Shown: positions 1-7,079 of the stretch, one piece after another
How the letters are laid out: each line of letters starts with the position of its first letter
Numbering within the stretch: position 1 is the stretch's first letter
Assembly: GCA_934589225.1 (NCBI GenBank)
Contig: CAKTNS010000041.1
Coordinates: 1 to 26,861, forward strand
Direction: 5' to 3'
DNA length: 26,861 nt
Source of the DNA: an uncultured Oscillospiraceae bacterium
GTDB taxonomy: Bacteria > Bacillota > Clostridia > Oscillospirales > Oscillospiraceae
Made by a program: the position numbers and the translations under genes
The notes under the pieces: model-generated
What the model saw: only the letters and a program-made list of their open reading frames with translations
What the model was told of the DNA's origin: nothing
The model's database searches: none

Positions 1-28
1 AAACTACTGAATCGCCACATCCGCAGAC

Positions 29-67
29 TGTAACCCATGTGTCTTCCCTATGTGTTACCCATGTTTC
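29..67. repeat. Two 15-bp direct repeats, possible insertion-sequence end remnant
   Basis: TGTAACCCATGTGTC (29-43) is followed by TGTTACCCATGTTTC (53-67), differing at 2 of 15 positions and offset by 24 bp. Closely spaced direct repeats of this kind occur at the ends of some insertion sequences, for example the IS21 family. No transposase is present here, so this may be the edge of an element lying to the left of the window. The assignment is a guess. Confidence 0.25.
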
Positions 68-77
68 TCTTGACATA

Positions 78-222
78 ATAGCCGCCCCTACGGTTACGCT
101 GGGGGGTGATACCGTTCAACCGCGCAGGTTGTATTCGAAACGTCGCTTGGCGATGAATCATCGCCGCTACATTGCGTGATACCATTCATCCACACGGGTT
201 GTATTCGAAACGTGGCGGGCGG
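78..222. repeat. Modular palindromic repeat block 1
   Basis: This gene-free stretch has two copies of a roughly 36-bp linker (107-144 and 176-213; core ACCATTCATCCACACGGGTT followed by GTATTCGAAACGT). They alternate with short palindromes: the perfect inverted repeat GGCGATGAATCATCGCC near 149-165, and GGCGGGCGG/CCGCCCC fragments. The same linker and palindromes recur in both orientations at 10960-11580 and 13500-14210. Short open frames here are by-products of the repeats, not genes. Confidence 0.8.
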
Positions 223-233
223 TGAACTGGGAC

Positions 234-364
234 GTGGACGATATAGGACTCGATGGCCGCTTTGCCCCCGGGGCAAAGCGTATGGTTGCCACCAGTTTTT
301 GAACTGGTGGCCGCAAGATGCCACTGGCATCTTGCATTCAGATGGGTTCGAGTCCTATGTCCAC
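234..364. repeat. tRNA-derived cloverleaf-like element with three internal hairpins
   Basis: A closing stem pairs 234-253 with 348-364, with a 3-nt bulge (GAT). Both arms match the 3' end of the neighbouring tRNA-Val (TCGAGTCCTAT and GTCCA). Inside are three perfect 10-bp hairpins in tandem: 258-267/271-280 (CGCTTTGCCC, 3-nt loop), 288-297/302-311 (GCCACCAGTT, 4-nt loop) and 313-322/326-335 (GCAAGATGCC, 3-nt loop). The whole could fold into a four-way structure as RNA or single-stranded DNA. Function is unknown; it could be a small non-autonomous mobile element or a structured RNA. Confidence 0.7.
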
Positions 365-370
365 CAAAAC

Positions 371-405
371 AAAAAACCACCATCTTTTGGATGGTGGTTT
401 TGTTT
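371..405 (-). terminator. Intrinsic terminator of the tRNA-Val gene
   Basis: Reading the minus strand just past the tRNA CCA end, CCACCATC (377-384) pairs with GATGGTGG (390-397) around a 5-nt loop, and six T residues follow (371-376). Flanking A and T residues extend the stem. Beyond it lies an inverted copy of the tRNA 3' end (344-366), so the hairpin sits at the centre of a much longer inverted repeat. Confidence 0.8.
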
Positions 406-482
406 TGGTGGACGATATAGGACTCGAACCTATGACCTTCCGCACGTCAAGCGGATGCTCTAGCCAGCTGAGCTAATCGTCC
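406..482 (-). tRNA. tRNA-Val (anticodon GAC)
   Basis: A 77-nt cloverleaf is encoded on the minus strand with CCA included (406-408). The acceptor stem is GGACGAT/ATCGTCC, the D-stem GCTC/GAGC, the anticodon stem TCCGC/GCGGA with loop TTGACGT (anticodon GAC), and the T-arm ATAGG-TTCGAGT-CCTAT. All stems pair fully. A consensus promoter lies upstream (525-553) and a terminator directly downstream. Its 3' end is copied twice more, at 344-366 (inverted) and 235-253. Confidence 0.97.
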
Positions 483-524
483 TTGTTTTGGAAGTTCTGA
501 GGTGTTGCGCTCGGAACAGTTAGG

Positions 525-553
525 ATTATATACCATAGGGGCGAAAATGTCAA
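525..553 (-). promoter_or_regulatory. Consensus sigma-A promoter for tRNA-Val
   Basis: The minus strand reads TTGACA (553-548), a 17-nt spacer, and TATAAT (530-525), a perfect match to the housekeeping consensus. It is about 45 nt upstream of the mature tRNA 5' end, with no gene between. Confidence 0.9.
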
Positions 554-592
554 GCACTTTTTTAAGAATTTTAAAAATTTTTGGAGGCCCTT

Positions 593-1102
593 TTATTCCG
601 CCCCCAGGGTGGATAAAAGGGTGGTCATGATCTGGGTGCAGGAATCGGGCCAGGGGTAGGAATCGGTTTCGTAGCCGGCGGCGTCCATAAGGCTTTGGGC
701 GTCCTGGCCCATGAGCTGGCGGTAGGTTTCCAGAATCAGGGTGAACTTGCTTATAAGCTCCTCTTTGTCCTTGCCCCGCATCCAGCCGTTTTCTGTGGAA
801 ATCATTTCGCTTTCGCTGAGGCCCGTGGATTTGCACCAGTCCAGGAGCTTGGCGGTATAGGGTACGGCGGTGGCGGTGCTTCCGGCGGTGCCAGGGAAGA
901 CGTTGTCCTCTACCTGGTCCAGGAGTTTAAGCAGGTCCTCTTTCCCCTGGGTCTGGACGGCGGAGACGGTGGCCCGGGTCTGGGCCTCCGGCATGGTGGC
1001 GGCGGTGGTCATTGTGGGACTTCCTGCCGACTGGCAGGCGCTTATATTCAGACACAGCAGAGTGGCCGCCAGGGCTGCACCCAGCTTTTTCATCTTTTTC
1101 AT
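593..1102 (-). CDS. Predicted lipoprotein of unknown function
   Basis: The 169-residue protein starts MKKMKKLGAALAATLL and carries a lipobox ending at Cys23 (ISAC), so it is predicted to be exported and lipid-anchored. A Thr/Ala/Ser-rich stretch follows to about residue 50, then a mostly helical, acidic and soluble region without a motif I recognise. The ATG at 1102 was chosen over one at 1156 because it places the signal peptide at the N-terminus and has GAGGGA about 9 nt upstream. A promoter lies at 1173-1200. It is probably monocistronic, as LysR upstream has its own promoter. Function unknown. Confidence 0.75.
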   Translation of the reverse strand: MKKMKKLGAALAATLLCLNISACQSAGSPTMTTAATMPEAQTRATVSAVQTQGKEDLLKLLDQVEDNVFPGTAGSTATAVPYTAKLLDWCKSTGLSESEMISTENGWMRGKDKEELISKFTLILETYRQLMGQDAQSLMDAAGYETDSYPWPDSCTQIMTTLLSTLGAE

Positions 1103-1172
1103 TGTGGTTCCCTCATTTATCAGTATCATTTCAGTTACATCGTGGTTACATAACATTTTCTGAACAAGACGT

Positions 1173-1200
1173 ATTATACAGTTTCTTGGCCAAAAATCAA
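1173..1200 (-). promoter_or_regulatory. Promoter for the 593-1102 lipoprotein
   Basis: The minus strand has TTGATT (1200-1195), a 16-nt spacer and TATAAT (1178-1173). The predicted 5' leader is about 65 nt. The TATAAT is perfect and the -35 matches at 4 of 6 positions. Confidence 0.6.
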
Positions 1201-1297
1201 CTGTGTTAAGGAAACATTTACCTTTTTTAGAGATTTCGACAAATTGGCCGCCGGTTGACCGTAACGAATCTGTTTATTTTTGTAACAATTGTCATTT

Positions 1298-2191
1298 TTA
1301 CTTTTGAATACTCTGTAAATAGCGGCCCAATGCCGGGTTGCGGTTGTCCCGCCGCCACACGGCCACGATCTCCTCCACCTCCTGCGCCCCTTCCAGAGGC
1401 ACAAAGCGGAGATTATTGGAGTGGTTTAATTTGGTGGTGCAGTATTCCGGCAAAATGGAGATCCCCTCCTCGGAAGCCACCATCATTAAAATGCTTTCCG
1501 CATCAGAGGAGCGGAACAGGATATTGGGCTTGTACCCGGCCTTCCGGTACAGCTCCATATAAAAGGCATCGCCGTAGGACTCTATATCCGCCGAAGGGGA
1601 CATATAAAGAATATTCTCCCCCATGAGCTCCTGCCGCCGGAGCCGCTCCCGCTGGGCCAGAGGGTGCCGGTCATACAGCGCCACCATCAGCCGCACCCGC
1701 TCCACGGTCACATAGTCCACCTCTTCATTCTGCTTGAGGTTGGTGGAGTCCCAGGTGAAAATCAGGTCATAGGCCCCGCCCAGGACGCCGGAGGACAGGA
1801 CGTCGGCGGAGCACCTGTAAAAGCTCACCAGGATATTGGGGTTGTCCCCATGGAAGCGCCGCATCCACATGGGCAGGTCGCTGTGCTCATAGCCGCAGAC
1901 ATAGCCCAGCTGCAAGGTGCCGGACAGCCCCATGGCAGCGCCGTGGGTCAGCTCCACCGCCCGGTTCATCCGTTCTAAAATCTCCTTGGCCTCCCCCAGG
2001 AAGGTCTCCCCTGCCCCGGTAAGGCTGACGGGCCGGGTGCTCCGGTCAAAGAGTGCACAGCCCAGGGTCTGCTCCAGGAGCCGGATCTGCTGGGTGATGG
2101 CGGTCTGGGAAATGTAAAACTGCTCCGCCGCCTTGGTAAAATTCCGGCTCTCCGCCGCGGCCACAAAGTATTTCAGCTGGTTTTGATTCAT
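1298..2191 (-). CDS. LysR-family transcriptional regulator
   Basis: The 297-residue protein has the family's usual length. Residues 1-60 form the winged helix-turn-helix (MNQNQLKYFVAAAESRNFTK, then AAEQFYISQTAITQQIRLLE), followed by the linker helix and a periplasmic-binding-like effector domain from about residue 90. Starting at 2191 gives the canonical LysR N-terminus, and AGAGGG lies just upstream; an ATG at 2209 has a poorer ribosome site. It is divergent from the sodium symporter gene, and the two promoters share -35 bases, so it most likely controls that transporter and itself. The effector is unknown, though an amino acid is plausible from the neighbour. Confidence 0.93.
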   Translation of the reverse strand: MNQNQLKYFVAAAESRNFTKAAEQFYISQTAITQQIRLLEQTLGCALFDRSTRPVSLTGAGETFLGEAKEILERMNRAVELTHGAAMGLSGTLQLGYVCGYEHSDLPMWMRRFHGDNPNILVSFYRCSADVLSSGVLGGAYDLIFTWDSTNLKQNEEVDYVTVERVRLMVALYDRHPLAQRERLRRQELMGENILYMSPSADIESYGDAFYMELYRKAGYKPNILFRSSDAESILMMVASEEGISILPEYCTTKLNHSNNLRFVPLEGAQEVEEIVAVWRRDNRNPALGRYLQSIQK

Positions 2192-2220
2192 GTTACAGCC
2201 CTCTATCATTGGTTTTTCTT

Positions 2221-2250
2221 ATTATAGTATGCGGTATCCGCCGTTGTCAA
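2221..2250 (-). promoter_or_regulatory. Promoter of the LysR gene
   Basis: The minus strand carries TTGACA (2250-2245), an 18-nt spacer and TATAAT (2226-2221). Both hexamers are perfect. The -35 overlaps that of the opposite-facing symporter promoter by five bases. Confidence 0.8.
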
Positions 2251-2272
2251 CCGGGTTTTTCCGCGATAGAAT
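2244..2272 (+). promoter_or_regulatory. Promoter of the sodium symporter gene
   Basis: TTGTCA (2244-2249), a 17-nt spacer and TAGAAT (2267-2272) match the sigma-A consensus at 5 of 6 positions each. The expected transcript start near 2279 leaves about 24 nt before the ATG at 2303 and makes the ATG at 2282 unlikely as the start. The -35 is back-to-back with that of the LysR gene. Confidence 0.75.
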
Positions 2273-2302
2273 AGATGCACTATGCAAAAGAGAGGAAAAA
2301 GA

Positions 2303-3658
2303 ATGGAAAGAGAATCTTTTAAGTCCCGGCTGGGCTTTTTGCTGGTCAGCGCGGGCTGCGCCGTTGGCATCGGCAACGTCTGGAAATTTCCCTATGTGGT
2401 GGGCCAGAACGGCGGCGGCTGGTTTGTGCTGCTGTATCTGCTGTTTCTGGTGATCATGGGTCTGCCGGTTTTGACCATGGAGCTGGCGGTGGGCCGGGGC
2501 AGCCGGAAAAGCGCCGTTCAGGGCTACAAGGCCCTGGAAAAAACAGGAAGCAAATGGCACATCCACGGCTGGTTTGCCATTGCCGGCTGCTATCTTCTGA
2601 TGATGTACTACACCACCGTTTCCGGCTGGATGGTCAGCTACTTCTATAAGTTCGCCACCGGCCAATTTGCCGCCGGAATGGACACGGAGCAGTGCGGCGC
2701 GGTCTTCGGCCGGATGCTGGGAAATCCCATGGAAATGGGCTTCTGGATGGTGCTGACCGTTCTAGCGGGCTTCCTGATTTGCAGCCGGGGCCTGCGGAAC
2801 GGGCTGGAGAAGATCAGCAAATTCATGATGTCCGGGCTATTGGTCCTGATCGTTGTTCTGGCGGTCCACAGCATGACCCTTTCCGGCGCCGGGGAGGGGC
2901 TGCGGTTCTACCTGGTGCCCAATGCCGACAACGTCCGGGCCGCGGGCCTTGGCAGCGTCATCAGCGCCGCCATGAACCAGTCCTTCTTCACCCTGAGCCT
3001 GGGGGTGGCCGCCATGGAGATTTTCGGCAGCTATATGAGCAAGGACAACACCCTGCTCAGCGAGGGCGTGCGCATCTGCGGCCTGGATACCTTTGTGGCG
3101 CTGATGGCGGGCCTCATCATCTTCCCCGCCTGCTTCAGCTACGGGGTGGAGGTAAACGCCGGTCCCAGCCTGATTTTCATCACCCTGCCCAACGTCTTTG
3201 TGAACATGGCCGGGGGCCGGGTCTGGGGGAGCCTGTTCTTCCTGTTTATGACCTTTGCCAGCTTCTCCACGGTGATCGCGGTGTTTGAAAACCTCATGTC
3301 CTTCGGCATGGACACCCTGGGCTGGAGCCGGAAGAAGGCGGCATTGGTAAACTGCCTCTTCGTGCTGATTGCCAGCCTGCCCTGCGTTCTGGGCTACAAC
3401 GTGTGGAGTGGTCTCCACCTCATCGGCGGCAGAGACGTGTTGGACAGCGAGGATTTCCTGGTCAGCAACCTCCTGCTGCCTCTGGGGTCTCTGGTGTACC
3501 TGCTGTTCTGCGTCACCAAATGGGGCTGGGGCTTTGAAAACTATCAGGCCGAGGCCAACACCGGCAAGGGGCTCCAAGTGAAGGGCTGGATGAAGTATTA
3601 TTTCCGCTTTGTTCTGCCCGTTCTGATCCTGGTGATCCTCATGGAGGGTCTCCTCTAA
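2303..3658 (+). CDS. Sodium-dependent transporter, neurotransmitter:sodium symporter (SNF) family
   Basis: The 451-residue integral membrane protein, with 11-12 predicted helices, probably imports an amino acid with sodium. Helix 1 carries the family's unwound motif (AVGIGNVWKFPY, residues 20-31) followed by NGGG. MELAVGR and FFTLSLG match conserved segments; in LeuT the corresponding Asn27 and Thr254 bind sodium. The length fits the bacterial LeuT/MhsT group. The ATG at 2303 is preferred because AGAGGA sits 6-7 nt upstream. It is transcribed divergently from a LysR regulator and ends at a strong bidirectional terminator. Substrate cannot be read from the sequence. Confidence 0.93.
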   Translation: MERESFKSRLGFLLVSAGCAVGIGNVWKFPYVVGQNGGGWFVLLYLLFLVIMGLPVLTMELAVGRGSRKSAVQGYKALEKTGSKWHIHGWFAIAGCYLLMMYYTTVSGWMVSYFYKFATGQFAAGMDTEQCGAVFGRMLGNPMEMGFWMVLTVLAGFLICSRGLRNGLEKISKFMMSGLLVLIVVLAVHSMTLSGAGEGLRFYLVPNADNVRAAGLGSVISAAMNQSFFTLSLGVAAMEIFGSYMSKDNTLLSEGVRICGLDTFVALMAGLIIFPACFSYGVEVNAGPSLIFITLPNVFVNMAGGRVWGSLFFLFMTFASFSTVIAVFENLMSFGMDTLGWSRKKAALVNCLFVLIASLPCVLGYNVWSGLHLIGGRDVLDSEDFLVSNLLLPLGSLVYLLFCVTKWGWGFENYQAEANTGKGLQVKGWMKYYFRFVLPVLILVILMEGLL

Positions 3659-3662
3659 AAAA

Positions 3663-3707
3663 TTTTTGAGCAGGCATGAAACCGTCATGCCTGCTCAAAT
3701 TGTATTT
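3663..3707. terminator. Bidirectional terminator between convergent genes
   Basis: A 15-bp perfect stem pairs 3665-3679 (TTTGAGCAGGCATGA) with 3685-3699, with a 5-nt loop. It is flanked by A residues on the left and a T-rich tract on the right, so it can stop the symporter transcript and the kinase transcript arriving on the minus strand. Confidence 0.85.
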
Positions 3708-3721
3708 GGTGCCTTGGCTTA

Positions 3722-4627
3722 TCAGCCCATGTTCATGGCCATGCGGATGCCGCCCATGGCTGGAGACACGGTGTTTGCCACCACCGGGGCCAGCTTTTCC
3801 ATGGCCTCCACGGCCTGGGCACGGAAGCAGTCGCTCTTGAAAAGCCCGCCGGAGAGGACGATTTTCAGATTCTCCTCCCCCTGGGCCTTCAGGTTTTCCA
3901 GCATCTTTCCGGCGTAAAGGGTCAGGCTGTCCACCGCCCCCTGGCGGAGCTTTTTACACAGCGGGGATTCCGCCGTCTCCAATACAATGGAGGCGTAGGT
4001 GGCGATCTCGTCCCCCTTGGTCAGGTTCGACAGCCGATAGAGCATTTCCTCTCTGCCGCCGCCCTGGGGCAGCAGCTTCTGCTCCACCGCCCGGAAGGTA
4101 AAGCAGTCCTCCCGGCAGCCGTCCAGCCACAGGGTCATTTCCCGCAGCAGGCGGCAGGCCATCCAGTAGCCGGAACCCAAATCCGAGAAGGAATAGTTCC
4201 AGCCGCCGATACGGCTGGTCCGGCCCTTGCTGTCCACCCCCACCACAATGGAGCCGGTACCGGCAATGACCACCACCCCGGGCACGTCCGCCGCCGCCCA
4301 GAAGGGCAGAATGGCATCATTGACCACACAGGTTCTTTCCGACGGGAAGCCCGCCTGCTGGATCATGGCCTCATAGACCAGCCGGTCCTCCGGGGTGTCG
4401 CAGCCGGACATGCCCCAGATGCCTCTGGTCACATGACCGGCCCGGATGCCGAAATTCTCCATGCGCCGCACCAGGTCCCGCATATTGGCAAAGGCGGTGG
4501 CATTGCCCACAGACTTAAAGCTGGTGGCCCCACCGGACAGGGTCAGAAGGACCTTGCCCTCTCCGTCCGCCACACACAGCTCGGTTTTAGAGCCGCCGCC
4601 ATCTACACCGAGATAAAGTTTGCTCAT
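3722..4627 (-). CDS. BadF/BadG/BcrA-type ATPase, probable N-acetylhexosamine kinase
   Basis: The 301-residue actin-fold (ASKHA) protein has the phosphate-1 motif DGGGSKT (residues 9-15), a phosphate-2 region AGTGSIVVG near residue 117, RIGGWNYSFSDLGSG shortly after, and the adenosine motif SGGLF near residue 270. The sequence and length fit bacterial homologues of mammalian GlcNAc kinase, which phosphorylate amino sugars in the cytoplasm. Two ATGs lie 6 nt apart (4633, 4627); 4627 suits the AGGGGG spacing and gives MSKLYLGVDGGG. It is a single gene with palindromes in its upstream region. It could serve amino-sugar use, including ManNAc from the sialate-type operon 12 kb away, but this is inference. 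Confidence 0.85.
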   Translation of the reverse strand: MSKLYLGVDGGGSKTELCVADGEGKVLLTLSGGATSFKSVGNATAFANMRDLVRRMENFGIRAGHVTRGIWGMSGCDTPEDRLVYEAMIQQAGFPSERTCVVNDAILPFWAAADVPGVVVIAGTGSIVVGVDSKGRTSRIGGWNYSFSDLGSGYWMACRLLREMTLWLDGCREDCFTFRAVEQKLLPQGGGREEMLYRLSNLTKGDEIATYASIVLETAESPLCKKLRQGAVDSLTLYAGKMLENLKAQGEENLKIVLSGGLFKSDCFRAQAVEAMEKLAPVVANTVSPAMGGIRMAMNMG

Positions 4628-4680
4628 TTTCATTTTCCCCCTATAGCCTCGGAATTCCAGGAATTTCGTTCGCTGTCTAT

Positions 4681-4709
4681 AATTTATTACAATTTGCGGC
4701 AAATTGCAA
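4681..4709 (-). promoter_or_regulatory. Likely promoter of the kinase gene
   Basis: The minus strand shows TTGCAA (4709-4704), a 17-nt spacer and TAAATT (4686-4681), a modest match to consensus. The spacer is filled by the palindrome at 4690-4706, which suggests repression. Confidence 0.4.
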
Positions 4710-4722
4710 CAGGCAAATTGCC
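4690..4722. promoter_or_regulatory. Palindromic candidate operator between kinase and ApbE genes
   Basis: CAATTTG-CGG-CAAATTG (4690-4706) is a perfect 7-3-7 inverted repeat. A second palindrome, GGCAA-A-TTGCC (4712-4722), shares GGCAAATTGC with it at a 14-bp offset. Placement between divergent promoters suggests a regulator site; the protein is unknown. Confidence 0.5.
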
Positions 4723-4732
4723 CCTTGTGACC

Positions 4733-4761
4733 TTTACAGCGCCGAAATACCGGAGTATAAT
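4733..4761 (+). promoter_or_regulatory. Promoter of the ApbE gene
   Basis: TTTACA (4733-4738), a 17-nt spacer and TATAAT (4756-4761) make a near-consensus sigma-A promoter with a leader of about 30 nt. Confidence 0.8.
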
Positions 4762-4798
4762 AAAGATAACATTATAATGTGAATAAAAAAGGTGCCTT

Positions 4799-5803
4799 AT
4801 GAAACGAATTTTCGGAATCTTCCTGTGTCTTTTTCTGCTCTCCGGCTGCGGGGCCGCCGGGGAAGCGGCGGCCTCTACCCGGTATCTCACCGCCATGGAT
4901 ACGGTCATGAGCCTGACGGCCTACGGGCAAAACCGGGACCAGGCTCTGGAAGAAGCGGTGGCGGAAATCCAGCGGCTGGACAGCCTTTTGAGCATCGGCA
5001 GCGACAGCAGCGACATCAGCCGCCTGAACCGGGAAAAAACCGCGGTGCTTTCCCCGGACGCGGCTTCTCTTCTGGAAAGCGCCCTGGACCTGGCCCGGGA
5101 TACCCAGGGGGTGTTTGACCCTACGGTATATCCCTTGGTAAAGCTCTGGGGCTTCTATGACAAGGACTATCATGTACCCTCCCGGCAGGAGCTATCCGAT
5201 GCTCTGGCGAAGGTCAACTACCGGGAGGTCTCCCTGGGAGAAGACGGTCAGGCATGCCTGGGGCCGGGGCAGCAGATCGACCTGGGGGGCATCGGCAAGG
5301 GCTACACCTCCCAGCGTGTCACGGAGCTGCTGCGGCAGGCGGGCATCACCTCCGCCATGGTGAGCCTGGGGGGAAACATCCAGTGCCTGGGGGCCAAGCC
5401 CGACGGCAGCCCCTGGAACATCGGCATCCGTGACCCCTTCGGAGAAGAGCTCTACGCCGCGGTCCGGGTCACGGACAAGGCCGTCATCACCTCCGGAGGC
5501 TATGAGCGCTATTTTGAAGACCCGGAAACCGGCATCATTTACCGCCACATCCTAGACCCCCGGACGGGCTTCCCGGCGGAAAAGGGCCTGAGCTCCGTTT
5601 CCATCGTCACCTCTGACGGCACCCTGGGAGACGGCCTGTCCACGGCCCTCTACATCATGGGCCTGGAGGAGGCCACCCGCTACTGGCAGGCCCACCGGGA
5701 GGCCTTTGAGGCGGTGTTCATCACCGACGACGGCACCCTCTACGCAACGGAAGGCCTGCGGGGCAGCCTGACATCCCAATATGAAATCCATTATCTTCCC
5801 TGA
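4799..5803 (+). CDS. apbE: FAD:protein FMN transferase, ApbE family lipoprotein
   Basis: The 334-residue protein has a signal peptide with lipobox LSGC (Cys17), so it acts at the outer face of the membrane. ApbE proteins move FMN from FAD onto a Thr of target flavoproteins such as Rnf/Nqr subunits, using magnesium. Matching motifs are AMDTVMSL near residue 31, QIDLGGIGKGYTS near residue 160, SLGGNIQCLG near 190, HILDPRTGFPA near 250, and DGLSTALYIMGL near 279. The length is normal. The ATG at 4799 has AAGGTG upstream and a good promoter. No flavoprotein target or Rnf gene is in the window, so its partner lies elsewhere. Confidence 0.95.
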   Translation: MKRIFGIFLCLFLLSGCGAAGEAAASTRYLTAMDTVMSLTAYGQNRDQALEEAVAEIQRLDSLLSIGSDSSDISRLNREKTAVLSPDAASLLESALDLARDTQGVFDPTVYPLVKLWGFYDKDYHVPSRQELSDALAKVNYREVSLGEDGQACLGPGQQIDLGGIGKGYTSQRVTELLRQAGITSAMVSLGGNIQCLGAKPDGSPWNIGIRDPFGEELYAAVRVTDKAVITSGGYERYFEDPETGIIYRHILDPRTGFPAEKGLSSVSIVTSDGTLGDGLSTALYIMGLEEATRYWQAHREAFEAVFITDDGTLYATEGLRGSLTSQYEIHYLP

Positions 5804-5832
5804 GAGAGGGCAGACCGTTCACAATTTGTCTG

Positions 5833-5871
5833 TTGAAATCAAAAATAAAGTATGTTACTATTACCGTAACA
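5833..5871 (+). promoter_or_regulatory. Promoter with overlapping palindromic operator for the XRE operon
   Basis: TTGAAA (5833-5838), a 17-nt spacer and TACTAT (5856-5861) form a promoter. The inverted repeat TGTTAC-N7-GTAACA (5853-5871) covers the -10 and the start region. Its position suits an autoregulatory site for the XRE protein encoded just downstream, which is inference. Confidence 0.6.
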
Positions 5872-5889
5872 GGACTCAGGAGGAAGAAA

Positions 5890-6537
5890 ATGGACGACGA
5901 GAAGATCAAAGCCCAAATCGGCAGCAACATTGCCACCTGCCGAAAATCCGCCGGGCTGACCCAGGCGGGGCTGGCGGAAAAGCTGAATTATTCCGATAAA
6001 GCCGTTTCCAAATGGGAGCGGGGAGAATCGGTGCCCGATGTGCTGACGCTGCTGCAGCTGAGCACCCTCTTTGGGGTCAGTCTGGACCGACTGGTGCGTG
6101 ACCCCTCTCTTTCTGACCCCCAGCTTCCGGAACCGGAAGCTTACGAGCCCCAGAAGCGCACCCCCAGAAAGGGGATCATTCAGGCCCTTTCCAGCACCCT
6201 GGTTTGGTTTGTGGCCCTGTTTTTCTTTGTGGTGATCTCCTCCTTCGGCATTCGGGGCAGCTGGATGGCCTTTATTTACGCCGTGCCCGTCAATGCCATT
6301 GTGCTGCTGAGCCTGCGCTCGGCCTGGGGGCTCTTCAGCTGGAACAAGGCTTTGATCTCCGTCATCGTCTGGGGCTGCCTTGCCAGCATTTATGTATCTC
6401 TGAAAATGATTTTAAAGGTCTCCCTGTGGAAGCTGTTCCTGCTGGGTATCCCCGGTCAGATAGCCATCTTCCTGTGGTTCCGGATGTTCCGGACACCGGA
6501 GACCGCCCAGGAGGAGGAACCGGCCGATGCTGAATAA
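5890..6537 (+). CDS. XRE-family regulator with a C-terminal four-helix membrane domain
   Basis: The 215-residue protein starts with a helix-turn-helix of the Cro/C1 type (about residues 8-64; GLTQAGLAEKLNYSDKAVSK then WERGESVPD). A proline-rich linker follows, then about four hydrophobic segments (roughly 100-118, 124-141, 152-172, 178-195). Such membrane-tethered XRE regulators are common in Clostridia and may sense envelope stress or regulate locally. The start is set by AGGAGG at 5878-5883, six nt before the ATG. The gene's last 11 bp overlap the next gene, indicating translational coupling. The TGTTAC/GTAACA palindrome upstream may be its own operator. Confidence 0.88.
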   Translation: MDDEKIKAQIGSNIATCRKSAGLTQAGLAEKLNYSDKAVSKWERGESVPDVLTLLQLSTLFGVSLDRLVRDPSLSDPQLPEPEAYEPQKRTPRKGIIQALSSTLVWFVALFFFVVISSFGIRGSWMAFIYAVPVNAIVLLSLRSAWGLFSWNKALISVIVWGCLASIYVSLKMILKVSLWKLFLLGIPGQIAIFLWFRMFRTPETAQEEEPADAE

Positions 6538-7063
6538 AAAAGAACTCCGGGCCATGGTCCGGGAGAAAAAACGGGCCATGAGCCCGGCCCAAATTGAAGA
6601 AAAAAGCCGAGTATTGGGCGAAAAATTCCGGGCCTGTCCCCAGTACGCCGCCGCGAAAACCATTTACGGCTACCTGCCTTATAATCAGGAGGTCCGCACG
6701 GTGCCCATGCTGCTCAGGGCCCTGGCCGACGGCAAGCAGGTGGCCGTGCCCAAGGTCTATGGGGACGAAATGAAGTTTCTGCTGCTGTCGGACCTGAACC
6801 AGGTGGCCCCGGGCTACGCCGGTATCCCCGAGCCCATTGCCGACGGCCCGGAGGCAAATGACCCCACGGCCCTGGTACTGATGCCCGGCCTGGTCTTTGA
6901 CCCCCAGGGCCACCGCATCGGCTACGGCGGCGGCTTTTATGACAAGTTTTTAAGCCGGGAGCCGGGCCATCCCACGGTGGCACTGTGCTATGATTTTCAG
7001 GTGCTGCCCCGGCTGGAAACCGAAGAATTTGACATTCCCGTGGACACGGTCCTCTGGGCGTAA
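6527..7063 (+). CDS. 5-formyltetrahydrofolate cyclo-ligase
   Basis: The 178-residue cytoplasmic enzyme (5,10-methenyl-THF synthetase) converts 5-formyl-THF to 5,10-methenyl-THF with ATP. The N-terminus has the basic helix KKELRAMVREKKRAMS, then YGYLPYNQEVRT near residue 47, and the signature MPGLVFDPQGHRIGYGGGFY near residue 116, which forms the substrate and ATP site. The length fits the family. The start overlaps the XRE gene by 11 bp and has GAGGAG about 7 nt upstream inside that gene. It is the second gene of an apparent four-gene operon. Confidence 0.96.
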   Translation: MLNKKELRAMVREKKRAMSPAQIEEKSRVLGEKFRACPQYAAAKTIYGYLPYNQEVRTVPMLLRALADGKQVAVPKVYGDEMKFLLLSDLNQVAPGYAGIPEPIADGPEANDPTALVLMPGLVFDPQGHRIGYGGGFYDKFLSREPGHPTVALCYDFQVLPRLETEEFDIPVDTVLWA

Positions 7064-7079
7064 AGGATAAGGAGATTTT

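Noticed and set aside
94..463. Three short open frames over the tRNA and repeat region
   Set aside because: They run through tRNA, terminator and hairpin sequence in both strands and have no ribosome sites. Their length comes from the palindromic repeats.
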